From contig NZ_PDOC01000004.1 in NCBI RefSeq assembly GCF_002760655.1, positions 1 to 64,000 on the forward strand: a stretch of 64,000 bases of DNA, read 5' to 3'. Shown here one piece after another: positions 63,988 to 64,000 of the stretch. The position numbers and the translations under genes were made by a program. The notes under the pieces are model-generated. The model worked only from the letters and a program-made list of their open reading frames with translations, made no database searches and had not been told where the DNA came from. The DNA comes from Massilia eurypsychrophila (GTDB taxonomy: Bacteria > Pseudomonadota > Gammaproteobacteria > Burkholderiales > Burkholderiaceae_D). Numbering within the stretch: position 1 is the stretch's first letter; every line of letters starts with the position of its first letter.

Positions 63988-64000
63988 ATGGACGCAAAAA
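63988..64000 (+). CDS. Start of an unknown gene, cut by the window end
   Basis: ATG GAC GCA AAA A: only four codons (M, D, A, K) are visible. The position, divergent from the S41 peptidase and just behind a repeated dyad, suggests a regulated gene or the regulator itself. No function can be inferred. Confidence 0.4.

Overview
This window comes from a GC-rich betaproteobacterial chromosome. The best guess is Oxalobacteraceae (Massilia, Duganella or Janthinobacterium-like). The guess rests on the order rimP-nusA-infB-rbfA-truB followed by typA, on the Burkholderiales-type core enzymes (acs, class I fumarase, murI, dusA, yejABEF, aroG), on two large TonB-dependent receptors, and on recurrent intergenic GGGTCAGACCC repeats. 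I could not run a search, so the taxon is an inference.

Layout. 1-1330: the right part of an IS3-family element, then a cluster of hairpins and tRNA-Ser(GGA). 1779-7167: acs (minus), then yqhA, class I fumarase, murI and tRNA-His (plus). 7168-9500: a scrapyard downstream of tRNA-His with two copies of a TCCCGTTTT-rich module, an IS66 remnant, a truncated Fic gene and a truncated primase/helicase gene. 9502-21433: a GNAT gene, then a divergent glycoconjugate cluster. On the minus strand it has a carbamoyltransferase, a GT9 transferase and a UDP-glucuronate decarboxylase-like enzyme. On the plus strand it has an Atm1-type ABC exporter, GT2, two GT4 enzymes, an SDR, a GmhB-like phosphatase and a second GT9. 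21434-31902: a decayed DUF6880-like gene, a hybrid histidine kinase with two kinase cores, an MFS transporter, two secreted TonB-C-like proteins, a chemoreceptor and dusA. 32173-35855: a TonB receptor with a secreted YdcF-like protein. 35885-36198: a group II intron remnant. 36313-49264: housekeeping translation genes on the minus strand (typA, two paralogous secreted proteins, truB, rbfA, infB, nusA, rimP, rluB, scpB). 49630-57563: glk, a DedA-rhodanese fusion and a yejABEF peptide importer. 58029-59319: aroG behind a leader peptide and attenuator. 59623-64000: a TonB receptor, an S41 peptidase and the start of one more gene.

How the genes work together. The glycan cluster is tightly overlapped (ATGA and TGATG junctions) and reads as one assembly line. 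A heptose-phosphate phosphatase and two heptosyltransferase-like GT9 enzymes suggest a heptose-containing chain. The UXS-like enzyme would supply UDP-xylose, GT2 and GT4 enzymes would extend the chain, and the TobZ/NodU-type enzyme would carbamoylate it. The product is unknown, and this is the most interesting gene system here. The most interesting regulatory element is the aroG leader, which combines a Phe/Tyr-rich micro-ORF, an antiterminator that overlaps its last codons, and an intrinsic terminator. A paired 27-bp dyad at the right end is a second clear regulatory signal.
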